Shown here: positions 8,301-16,148 of the stretch, piece by piece
Position numbering within the stretch: the first letter of the stretch is position 1
How the letters are laid out: every line of letters starts with the position of its first letter
Source: Labilithrix sp.
Lineage (GTDB): Bacteria; Myxococcota; Polyangia; Polyangiales; Polyangiaceae
DNA length: 64,000 nt
NCBI GenBank assembly: GCA_028287035.1
Contig: JAQBQL010000099.1
Span: forward strand, 1-64,000
Direction of reading: 5' to 3'
The notes under the pieces: generated by a model
What the model was told of the DNA's origin: nothing
Database searches by the model: none
The model's input: the letters and a program-made list of their open reading frames with translations, nothing else
Translations under genes and position numbers: made by a program

Positions 8301-9155
8301 ATGGGGAAATGCCTGGGGGTCCTGCTCCTCGTCGCCGCGCTCGTGACGTCCGCTGCCTGCGTCCGCAAGGACACCGCGGTGGAGAACCGCCCGGTCGCCG
8401 ACAACCTCGCGTCGTACTGGACGTGCGCCGTCTACTTCTCGACGGACGGCCGCGGCGACAGCGCGAACGAGGCCTTCGACTTCGTCCCCTGGTTCGAGTC
8501 GCGGGTGCGCGAACGTGGCGTGTTCGAGCCGCTCGGACGCGACGAGCAGAACGAGGCCGAGGTGACGATCCGGCTCGAGGCGAAGGGCGGCAACCACGGC
8601 GTCACGCTGCGCATGTTCCTCTTCGACGCGAAGAACAACGACTCGCTCGGTGAGCTCGAGGCGCTCGTCTCGGTCGACGCGCAGGATGCCGGCCCGGAAG
8701 CGATGGAGACGAAGCGCGCCCTCGCGCTGCACCAGGCGGCCGACCAGATGCTGGACACGCTGAAGGAGAAGCGCCACCTCACCGGCCCGAAGCCGAAGCC
8801 GCCGCTGCCGCCGCTCCCGGAAGCGCCCGAGGTCGGCGGGACCGCCGTGTGCTCGACGCAGTGCCATGCGCCCGCCGCCTCCGCGTCCTCGTTCGACGAG
8901 CAGCACGCGGCCGCCCTCGCGGTGACCGGCACCATGAGGGCGCTGCGGAATTGCCTCGACCGCGTCGGCGCGCAGCTCGTCGATCCCGCCTTGCTCCTCC
9001 GCTTCGCGCCCGACGGCGACCTCCGGCACATGCGGGTCGACGTCGGCGGCTACGAGCAGAACGAATGCGTACGCGCGGTGCGCGCCCGGTTGCCGCGGGT
9101 CCGCGCATCACGCGCGAGCATCCTGCGTTGCGACTACCACTGCAGCACCTCGTGA
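8301..9155 (+). CDS. Lipoprotein of unknown function with AgmX-like C-terminal region
   Basis: A 284-residue protein with a type II signal peptide (LLLVAALVTSAAC, Cys at about residue 20), so it should be lipid-anchored outside the inner membrane. Residues 30-150 are acidic and look like one globular domain (VTIRLEAKGGNHGVTLRMFL). A Pro-rich hinge (PKPKPPLPPLPEAPE) follows. The C-terminal third contains CLDRVGAQLVDPALLLRFAP and paired cysteines, recalling the C-terminal domain of AgmX/PglI-type myxobacterial proteins, in which a single domain sums over repeat units. That resemblance is weak. It starts 10 bases after the creatininase gene and may be in the same transcript. Confidence 0.7.
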   Translation: MGKCLGVLLLVAALVTSAACVRKDTAVENRPVADNLASYWTCAVYFSTDGRGDSANEAFDFVPWFESRVRERGVFEPLGRDEQNEAEVTIRLEAKGGNHGVTLRMFLFDAKNNDSLGELEALVSVDAQDAGPEAMETKRALALHQAADQMLDTLKEKRHLTGPKPKPPLPPLPEAPEVGGTAVCSTQCHAPAASASSFDEQHAAALAVTGTMRALRNCLDRVGAQLVDPALLLRFAPDGDLRHMRVDVGGYEQNECVRAVRARLPRVRASRASILRCDYHCSTS

Positions 9156-9181
9156 CCGGCGCGGGTGCTAGATCTGCGGGC

Positions 9182-9724
9182 ATGAAGACGCTCCACCCCA
9201 GGCTCGTCGGGACCGCGGCGCTCCTCGGCGGTCTCCTCGCGCTCTCGCCCGCCTGCTCGAAGCCGCAGCCCCCGCAGCTCACCCCGAAGGAGGCTACCGT
9301 CACCGACGTCGCGGCCACCGGCTTCGACCTGCGCGTGAAGATGGACGCGACGAACCCGAACAAGTTTCCGATCTCGGTGCGGGCGGTGACCGCGCACGTG
9401 ATCATCGACGGCAAGCAGGACCTCGGTACGGTAACGTCGACCCAGGCCATCGACCTGCCGGCGAGCGCGACCACCTCCATCGACGTGCCGCTCAACGTGA
9501 AGTGGAAGAACCTGGCCGGCGTGGCGACGCTCGCGCAGGCGACGAAGCCGGTGCCCTACACCCTCGACGGGACGGCGACGGTCGGCGGCGAGAGCCTGAA
9601 CGTGGACCTCCCGTTCAGGATGAACGGCCAGATCACGCCGCAGCAGCTCCAGCAGGCGGTCACCAAGTCACTCCAGAACCTCGGGCTTCCGGGGGCGCTG
9701 CCGCCCATCCCCGTGGCCCACTGA
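9182..9724 (+). CDS. LEA type 2 family lipoprotein
   Basis: A 180-residue lipoprotein with signal and lipobox LALSPAC (Cys near residue 26). The mature part has the two-sheet LEA14/WHy pattern: VTDVAATGFDLRVKMDATNP opens the fold and is followed by NKFPISVRAVTAHVIIDGK and a second half TTSIDVPLNVKWKNL. Proteins of this type are water-stress (WHy) domains found in plants and in bacterial envelope lipoproteins; the bacterial role is unclear. The hexamer TAGATC ends 7 bases before the ATG at 9182, which could be a -10 element. It faces the hybrid kinase tail to tail across 15 bases. Confidence 0.82.
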   Translation: MKTLHPRLVGTAALLGGLLALSPACSKPQPPQLTPKEATVTDVAATGFDLRVKMDATNPNKFPISVRAVTAHVIIDGKQDLGTVTSTQAIDLPASATTSIDVPLNVKWKNLAGVATLAQATKPVPYTLDGTATVGGESLNVDLPFRMNGQITPQQLQQAVTKSLQNLGLPGALPPIPVAH

Positions 9725-9739
9725 GCGCGCGCGAGCCGA

Positions 9740-12700
9740 CTAGCTCGCGGGCGCGTCGGGCCGCTCGATGAAGCGCGTGAGCGTCGCGACCACGGCCACG
9801 AGCTCCGCGGGCTCGATGGGCTTCGCGAGATGCATCGAGAAGCCAGCGTTCAGCAGGCGGCGGCGATCCTCGGCACGCGCGTAAGCGGTCAGCGCCGCCG
9901 CGGGAAGGTCGCCGCCACGGTCGCGCGGCAGCGCCCGCACCCGCCGGATCAGCTCGTAGCCGTCCTCGTCGGGCATGCCGATGTCGGAAAGGAGGAGGTC
10001 CGGCATCTCCTCGGCGATCTTCGTCATCGCGTCGGACACACTCGCGGCCAGCGAAACGATGCATCCGCAGTCCTCGAGGATGGCGCTGACGAGGCGCCGC
10101 GCGTCCTCCTCGTCGTCGACGGCGAGGATGCGAATGCCGCGCAGCTGGAGAGGCTTCTCGTACGCAGCCTGAGCGACCTGGTGCTCGGTGTGCTCCGGCC
10201 GGCTGCTGCGTGCGGAGCCCACCGCGGAGATCGGGAGCGACACCGTGAAGGTGGCGCCGCGACCTTCCCCGGCACTCTCGGCGCGGATGGTGCCGCCGTG
10301 GAGCTCCACGAGCTGCCGGCTGATCGCGAGACCCAGGCCGAGGCCGCCGCGCGCGCGCGTGGTGCTCGCGTCCTCCTGGCGGAACGGCTCGAAGACGCTG
10401 GGCAGGAACCCGGGGTCGATGCCCTTGCCCGTGTCGCTGACCACGATCTGGATGGACGAGTCCACGCGGTGGACGATGACGCTCACGCGCCCGCCCTTCG
10501 GCGTGAACTTCACGGCGTTGCTGAGGAGGTTCCATACGATCTGCTGGAGCCGCGTCGGATCGCCGACGAGCGAGGGCACCGTCGTGTCGAGGACCGGAGC
10601 GAGGCGGATCTGCTTTGCCGCCGCCGCGGGCTGCAGCGACTCGATCGCCGCCTCCACGACGCTCACCGCGTCGACCGGCTGCACCTCCAGCCGCAACTTG
10701 CCGCTGATGACGCGGGACATGTCGAGCAGGTCCTCGATCAGCTGCGCCATCGCCACCGCGTTCCGCTCGATCGTCTCGTTCGCCTTCCGCCGCCTGGCCT
10801 CGTCGAACTCCTGTGACATCAGGAGCTTCGACCAGCCCATGATCGCGTTGAGCGGCGTCCGGAGCTCGTGGCTGACGACCGCGAGGAACTCGTCCTTCGC
10901 GCGGTTGGCGACGTCGGCGGCCTTCCTGGCCTCCTGCTCGGAGCCGAACAGCCTCGCGTTCTCGATCGCGATCGCACAACGGCGGCCGAGCTCCTCGGCG
11001 AAGGCGAGGTCGGCCGGCGTGTAGCGGCGTCCGGACTCCGCGTGCACGAAGGTCATCGCGCCGAGCACGCGACCCTGGGCGACGAGGGGCACGATCATCG
11101 CGGAACGAAGACCGAGCTCCAGCGCCGCGCGGAGGTGCTCTTCGTCGACGCACGCCGCGGCGATCTGCGCGTCCGTGATGTCCGCGTGAAGCTCGGGCCG
11201 CCCGGTGCGGAGCACGTGGAGGGTCCCCGAGCCGGCGCCCGGCTGCGGCGGGTACTTCGCATGGAGCTCGTGCGCGAGCTCGATCTTGGCGGGGTCCACG
11301 TGAGCCACCGCGAGCCGGCGCGGGATCGCGGACCCCGGCACGACCAGGTCGATCGCGCACCAGTCGGCGACGCGCGGCACCGAGAGCGAGGACACGCGCG
11401 CGACCGTGGTCTCGTAGTCGAGCGATTCCGCGAGCACCGCGGTCGCGTCCGACAGGAACGTCGCCTGCGCCTCGCGCGCCCGCCGCGCCGTGACGTCGCG
11501 GAAGACCAGCACGACCCCATCGACCTCGCCGTTGTCGCGGCGGATCGGCGCCGTGCTGTCCTCGATGAACGTCTCGCGCCCGTTGCGCTCGACGAGGACC
11601 CGCTGGTGGGACGAGCCGCTCGGCGCGGCGGTCGCGAGGACCTTCTCGACCGGATCGGGCACGACGGCGCGCGTCTCGGGGTCGATGATGCGGAAGACCT
11701 CCGCGAGAGGGCGCCCGCGCGCCTCGTCCTCGGGCCAGCCGCTCAGCGACTCGGCGACGGCATTCATGAAGGTGACCCGCCCGCTCGCGTCCGTCGCGAT
11801 GACGGCGTCGGCGATGCTCCGCAGGGTGGTCGCCAGCGAGGAGCGGAGCCGTTCGGCGAGCGTCGCGGTGGCTCGTTCGTTCTCGAGGCGGCGTGCCCGC
11901 GCGAGGGCCTGGCCACACTGCCGTGCGAAGGTCGCGACGAACTCGCGCTCGTCGGAGGGAAAGGTGCGGGGCTCGTGGAAGCCGACGCCGAGCATGCCGA
12001 TGACCCCGCCCTCGGCGCTCACGGGTACACACCAGAAGGCCTGCACGCGGCGGCCCTGCGCGGGGAGCGCCGCCACCTCGGGGAGCTGCGCGGCGTACTG
12101 TTCGGCGGTCTCGACCCACAAGGCGCCCGACTCGCCGGTGCCGACGCGGTGGGCCGGCGGACCGGAGGCATTCGTCAGCTTTCGAAGACCGGCGAGGATC
12201 TCGGGGTTGCACCCCCGCTCCGCGAGCAGCGCGAGCGTCTTCGTGCGCTCGTCGAGGACGTACAGGGCGCAGGTGTCGGCGCCCGCGAAGGCGATGCCCT
12301 CGGTGACCACCGCCTGCCCGACCTCCGCGACGGAGGTGGTCGACGCGAGGCGCTCCGCGAGCTGCGCCAGCATGTTGACGCGGCCGCGCGCGACCGAGCC
12401 GGCGCGCAGCCGCTCCTCCTCGGCTCGCTTCCGTTCCGTGAGGTCGCGCGTGACCTTCGCGAAGCCCACCAGCTCACCGCTGCCGTTGCGGAGGCCGGTG
12501 ATGACGACGTTCGCCCAGAAGCGCTGGCCGTCGCTGCGGAGGCGCCAGCCCTCGTCCTCGAAGCGCCCGTCGCGCGCCGCGACGTCGAGCTCCATCTCGC
12601 ACTTGCCGGCGCGGATGTCCTCCTCGGGATAGAATTTCGAGAAGTGCTGGCCGATGATCTGCTCGGCGCGGTAACCCTTGATGCGTTCGGCGCCGGCGTT

Positions 12701-13225
12701 CCACGTCGCGACGTGGCCCGTCGGATCGAGGAGGAAGATGGCGTAGTCCTTGACGCTCTCGACGAGCAGCCGGAAGCGCTCCTCGCTCTGGCGGAGGGTC
12801 TCCTCGGCCATGCGTCGCTCGGTCATGTCGCGCGTGACCTTCGCGAAGCCGACGAGCCGCCCGTCGGGCTCGCGGAGCGCGGTGATCACGACGAGCGCCC
12901 AGAAGAGCGTCCCGTCCTTCCGCACGCGCCAGCCCTCGTCCTCGACGCGGCCTTCCTTGGTCGCGACCTCGAGCTCGCGCGCGCACTTCCAGCGATCCTC
13001 GGGGCGATAGAACGCCGAGAAGTGCCGGCCGATGATCTCGCTGGCCTGGTAATACTTGATGCGCTGGGCGCCGATGTTCCAGGTCTGGACGATGCCCGCC
13101 GGGTCGAGCATGAAGATCGCGTAGTCCTCCACGCTCTCGACGAGGAGGCGGAAACGCTCTTCGCTCGATCGCAGGGGTTGTTCGCGGTCGGCCTGCGGCG
13201 CTCGGATCGGGGGATCGTTCGGCAC
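9740..13225 (-). CDS. Hybrid sensor histidine kinase, PAS-PAS-GAF-PAS-GAF-HisKA-HATPase-REC
   Basis: 1161 residues with no membrane segment, so a cytoplasmic sensor. PAS1 is about 20-140, PAS2 145-270, GAF1 285-450, PAS3 465-590, GAF2 600-760, HisKA about 775-840 with phospho-acceptor H786 (VSHELRTPLN), and the ATPase domain about 880-1000 (NLLSNAVKFTPKGG, DTGKGID, GLGLGLAISRQL). The C-terminal receiver at about 1030-1150 has D1081 (LLLSDIGMPDEDG) and lysine in HLAKP. PAS1 and PAS2 are close copies of each other. The phosphate should pass H786 to D1081 and then to an unseen Hpt or regulator. No response-regulator gene lies beside it. The two PAS repeats suggest ligand or redox sensing, which is inferred. 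Confidence 0.93.
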   Translation of the reverse strand: MPNDPPIRAPQADREQPLRSSEERFRLLVESVEDYAIFMLDPAGIVQTWNIGAQRIKYYQASEIIGRHFSAFYRPEDRWKCARELEVATKEGRVEDEGWRVRKDGTLFWALVVITALREPDGRLVGFAKVTRDMTERRMAEETLRQSEERFRLLVESVKDYAIFLLDPTGHVATWNAGAERIKGYRAEQIIGQHFSKFYPEEDIRAGKCEMELDVAARDGRFEDEGWRLRSDGQRFWANVVITGLRNGSGELVGFAKVTRDLTERKRAEEERLRAGSVARGRVNMLAQLAERLASTTSVAEVGQAVVTEGIAFAGADTCALYVLDERTKTLALLAERGCNPEILAGLRKLTNASGPPAHRVGTGESGALWVETAEQYAAQLPEVAALPAQGRRVQAFWCVPVSAEGGVIGMLGVGFHEPRTFPSDEREFVATFARQCGQALARARRLENERATATLAERLRSSLATTLRSIADAVIATDASGRVTFMNAVAESLSGWPEDEARGRPLAEVFRIIDPETRAVVPDPVEKVLATAAPSGSSHQRVLVERNGRETFIEDSTAPIRRDNGEVDGVVLVFRDVTARRAREAQATFLSDATAVLAESLDYETTVARVSSLSVPRVADWCAIDLVVPGSAIPRRLAVAHVDPAKIELAHELHAKYPPQPGAGSGTLHVLRTGRPELHADITDAQIAAACVDEEHLRAALELGLRSAMIVPLVAQGRVLGAMTFVHAESGRRYTPADLAFAEELGRRCAIAIENARLFGSEQEARKAADVANRAKDEFLAVVSHELRTPLNAIMGWSKLLMSQEFDEARRRKANETIERNAVAMAQLIEDLLDMSRVISGKLRLEVQPVDAVSVVEAAIESLQPAAAAKQIRLAPVLDTTVPSLVGDPTRLQQIVWNLLSNAVKFTPKGGRVSVIVHRVDSSIQIVVSDTGKGIDPGFLPSVFEPFRQEDASTTRARGGLGLGLAISRQLVELHGGTIRAESAGEGRGATFTVSLPISAVGSARSSRPEHTEHQVAQAAYEKPLQLRGIRILAVDDEEDARRLVSAILEDCGCIVSLAASVSDAMTKIAEEMPDLLLSDIGMPDEDGYELIRRVRALPRDRGGDLPAAALTAYARAEDRRRLLNAGFSMHLAKPIEPAELVAVVATLTRFIERPDAPAS

Positions 13226-13324
13226 GGGAGCAACAGATAGTGCCGGACTCGCGGGGATCCCGCCATGGCCCCGTCACTTCCCACTCCGCCGCGCCGCGCC
13301 CCTGCGGTCGCGGTCCGCAGGTCT

Positions 13325-14134
13325 TCAGGCGGGCGCTCGCTCCGCGAGTCGCTCGAGGCGCTTCTTTCGCGCCGGTCCGAAGGGGGCCATCACGTTCATG
13401 ACGCCGATGGCCGACGCCTCGAGCTCGGCACACGAGCCGGCCTGCGCATCGGGCGGGACCTCCACGGCGAAGCCCTGCTGGTAGGCGTCCGTCGCGGTGG
13501 CCATGACCCCGAGCTCGGTGAGGCAGCCGGTGAGCACGAGGGCGTCGACCTTCAGCTCGTCGAGGACGCGCGTGAGGTCCGACTCGAAGAAGGCGCTGTA
13601 GCTCGCCTTGTTGACGACGCGGTCACCGGGCGCGGGGGCGATCTCGGCCCAGACGTGCGTTCCGGAGCTGCCCTTCACGGCATGCGTTCCCCACGCGTCG
13701 AGGTCGGGGTCGTCGGGATCGTGCTCGTCGACCACGTAGATCACGGGAACGCCGCTCGCGCGCGCCGCCTCGATGCGCTGCTTCAGCGCGGGAACGATCG
13801 CGCGCGCCCGCGGCACCTCGAGGACCGAGCCCGGCATCAGGTGGTCGTTGATCATGTCGATGACGACCAGCGCCTTCCGCGTCTGGCGCTGAGCCAGCGA
13901 CGCGAGCAGCCGGTCGCGGAGCGCCGCGGGCGGGCTGCGAGGCGCCTCGGCCCGGCCGAGCGTGGCGAGGACCTCGCGCGCCCCGGCGACGGCGACCCGG
14001 ACCGCGGGCGGCTGCATCATGAGGATCCCGTCCTCGACGCGCTCCGGCCGGCCGTTGAGCGCGAAGGCGACGAGCTCCGCGAGCTCACCCTCGCCGGGCT
14101 GCAGATCTTCGTCGTTCTTGCCCGTGCCGCTCAT
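13325..14134 (-). CDS. Isochorismatase-like cysteine hydrolase with N-terminal extension
   Basis: A 269-residue protein. Residues about 86-260 form the cysteine hydrolase fold with the triad D93 (VVIDMINDHLMPGS), K176 (NKASYSAFFESDL) and C204 (LTGCLTELG), as in nicotinamidase, isochorismatase and related amidases. The cis-peptide region and metal ligands were not checked. The first 85 residues are extra compared with these enzymes: an acidic Leu-rich stretch followed by VEDGILMMQPPAVRVAVAGA and PPAALRDRLLASL, which resembles the C-terminal linker of RskA/ChrR-type anti-sigma factors. A hydrolase with an anti-sigma-like head is unusual. It is transcribed toward the hybrid kinase, 99 bases upstream of it. 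Confidence 0.85.
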   Translation of the reverse strand: MSGTGKNDEDLQPGEGELAELVAFALNGRPERVEDGILMMQPPAVRVAVAGAREVLATLGRAEAPRSPPAALRDRLLASLAQRQTRKALVVIDMINDHLMPGSVLEVPRARAIVPALKQRIEAARASGVPVIYVVDEHDPDDPDLDAWGTHAVKGSSGTHVWAEIAPAPGDRVVNKASYSAFFESDLTRVLDELKVDALVLTGCLTELGVMATATDAYQQGFAVEVPPDAQAGSCAELEASAIGVMNVMAPFGPARKKRLERLAERAPA

Positions 14135-14309
14135 GTGCGTTCGCCCTCGCGCTCTCCACGCTCGATTCTACAGACCTACGCGCCCGGCGGCTCGGCGGAT
14201 CGGCGCCTCGGATTTCTGCCGACCCTGCCGATGTGCTCGCCATTACAGTGACCCTGGAACGCTGACGTGCGGCCGCGCCGCTTTACGGGGCGACCCCCGA
14301 GAGGGTCTG

Positions 14310-15977
14310 ATGGGGGCCGTGAGCGCAGCCATCTTCGAGTTCAACGCGGCCCGGTCCTCCATCGTCGACGAGGTGGTCCGCCGCGTCGTCGAGCACACGA
14401 AGGACCCGCTCCTCGTCCTGAACGAGGCGGCCTACCTCGAGACGCGGCGCCTCCAGAGCTCCGGCTCGAGCGAGCTCGGCGAGTGGCGCGGGCTCGCCGG
14501 GCACCTCGGCCGCATGAGCCACGCCGAGCAGCAGGACAAGCTGCGGGAGCTCGCGGAGCGCTACGCGTGGGACGTCGCCGGCAACTTCGACGGGCGGGTC
14601 TACAAGTTCGCGTCGAAGGCCATGGCGCCCCTCATCGGCGCGCTGATGTCGCCGCGCTCCACCCTGAAGAACCTGTCGAAGAGCCTCGCCCACGCGTTCG
14701 ACCTCACCGCGCTCGATGGGCGCGTGCTCGTGCAGGGGCCGCGCGAGCACATCCGGAAGCTCAGCGAGATCGGCACCATCGTCTTCGTGCCGACGCACCT
14801 GTCGAACCTCGACTCGGTGGTGTTCGGGTTCGCGATCGAGCGCGCGGGGCTGCCGCCGGCGATCTACGGCGCCGGCAAGAACCTCTTCACGAACCCCGTC
14901 CTCAGCTTCTTCATGCACAACCTCGGCGCCTACCGCGTCGACCGCCGCCTCCGGCACACGCTCTACAAGGACGTGCTGAAGACGTACTCCACGGTCATGA
15001 TCGAGCGCGGGTACCACTCGCTCTTCTTCCCGGGCGGGACGCGCTCGCGCTCCGGAGGGCTCGAGCGAAAGCTGAAGCTCGGGCTCGCCGGCACCGGACT
15101 CGAGGCGTTCGTCCGCACGACGTTGAACGGCCGCACGCAGCCGGTCTTCTTCGTGCCCGCCACCATCAACTACCTCCTGACGCTCGAGGCGGAGACGCTC
15201 ATCGACGACTTCCTCCAGGAGGAGGGCAAGGCCCGGTACATCATCGAGGACGACGAGTCGACGCGCGTGGCGCGGGTCGCCTCCTTCATGAACAAGCTGC
15301 TCGGGCTCGACGGCGCGTGCGTGGTGCGCTTCTCGCGTCCGCTCGATTGCTTCGGCAACGAGGTCGACGAGGAGGGCCGCAGCCACGATGGCCGCGGTCG
15401 CGTGGTCGACGCGCGGAGCTACGTGATGGGACGCGAGGGAAAGGCCGCGCCCGACGGGCCGCGCGACGCGGAGTACACGCGCGAGCTCGGCGAACGCATC
15501 GTCGATGCGTTCCGGCGCGACACGGTCATCATGGCCACCCACGTGGTGGCTGCGTGCGCGTTCGAGCGCGTGCGCCGCGCCGTCGGGAAGGCCGATCTAT
15601 TCGCCGTGCTCGCCCACCGGGACGACGTCACCGTGCCGCGCGCCGAGCTCGCCGCCGACGTGGACGTGATGCTCGCGCGCCTCGCCCTCATGGAAGAGAA
15701 GGGCGAGATCGTGATGGCGCCGGCGCTCAAGGGGAAGAGCGGCGACGCGGTCGTCGAGGACGCGCTCCGGGCGTTCGCCGGCTACCACACGCAGGAGGTG
15801 CTCGCCCACCGCGGCAGCGCGCTCGTGCTCCGCGACACGCGCCTCCTCTTTTACTACCAGAACCGCCTCGCCGCCCACGGGCTCGCCTTCGACGTGACCT
15901 CGACGCTGCCGGTTCGCCCCGGGCAGGGGAGCCCGCGCGTCGACCGCGCCGCGCCGCGATCGCCCGCGGCACCCTGA
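14310..15977 (+). CDS. Glycerol-3-phosphate / lysophosphatidate acyltransferase (PlsB/PlsC-like)
   Basis: A 555-residue acyltransferase. The core motif HX4D is PTHLSNLDS (about residues 160-170), the acceptor-binding motif is FFPGGTRSRSGG near residue 240, and a conserved hydrophobic stretch QPVFFVPATINYLL follows. This order (NHX4D, then G-G-T-R-S, then FVP) is that of the PlsB/PlsC superfamily; the length and the long C-terminal half (residues 330-555, which contain AACAFERVRRA and LLFYYQNRLAAHG) favour a PlsB-like or long acyltransferase over a short PlsC. The product would be lysophosphatidate or phosphatidate for membrane lipids. The ATG at 14310 lies 8 bases after GAGAGGG. Starts further upstream would add a non-family Arg-rich stretch. 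Confidence 0.9.
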   Translation: MGAVSAAIFEFNAARSSIVDEVVRRVVEHTKDPLLVLNEAAYLETRRLQSSGSSELGEWRGLAGHLGRMSHAEQQDKLRELAERYAWDVAGNFDGRVYKFASKAMAPLIGALMSPRSTLKNLSKSLAHAFDLTALDGRVLVQGPREHIRKLSEIGTIVFVPTHLSNLDSVVFGFAIERAGLPPAIYGAGKNLFTNPVLSFFMHNLGAYRVDRRLRHTLYKDVLKTYSTVMIERGYHSLFFPGGTRSRSGGLERKLKLGLAGTGLEAFVRTTLNGRTQPVFFVPATINYLLTLEAETLIDDFLQEEGKARYIIEDDESTRVARVASFMNKLLGLDGACVVRFSRPLDCFGNEVDEEGRSHDGRGRVVDARSYVMGREGKAAPDGPRDAEYTRELGERIVDAFRRDTVIMATHVVAACAFERVRRAVGKADLFAVLAHRDDVTVPRAELAADVDVMLARLALMEEKGEIVMAPALKGKSGDAVVEDALRAFAGYHTQEVLAHRGSALVLRDTRLLFYYQNRLAAHGLAFDVTSTLPVRPGQGSPRVDRAAPRSPAAP

Positions 15978-16091
15978 CCGCCCGCGCGGTCGCGCTCACG
16001 TTCCCGGTCGACGCGCTCGCAAAGAGCGCGTTCTAGGGGTGGCGCGCGGCCTTTGGCATGCGCTATCGTCCCCGGCCCTTCAGGCCCGCGA

Positions 16092-16148
16092 GGGTCCGCA
16101 CGCCGCGGACCTCTACCCCTCGCCACAGGCGAGATGAAAAAGCGATGA
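16092..16148 (+). promoter_or_regulatory. Structured leader with two hairpins and 4-codon overlapping ORF
   Basis: Directly upstream of the S1-domain gene, stem 1 is GTCCGC/GCGGAC (16094-16099 with 16105-16110), extended by one G-C and one G-U pair. Stem 2 is a perfect CTCGCC-ACA-GGCGAG (16119-16133). A 4-codon ORF, ATG AAA AAG CGA TGA, runs 16134-16148; its TGA overlaps the ATG of the S1 gene (ATGA). There is no clear Shine-Dalgarno free of structure. In E. coli, S1 represses its own mRNA through leader hairpins without a strong Shine-Dalgarno, so a similar control is plausible here but unproven. Confidence 0.5.

Noticed and set aside
9613..9625. GTTCA-GGA-TGAAC as a second LexA box.
   Set aside because: It has a different spacing and length from the lexA site and lies deep inside the LEA-type lipoprotein gene, so chance is more likely.
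10868..13240. A long plus-strand frame opposite the hybrid kinase.
   Set aside because: The minus strand shows intact PAS, GAF, HisKA and REC motifs, whereas the plus frame is Arg/Gly-rich without motifs.
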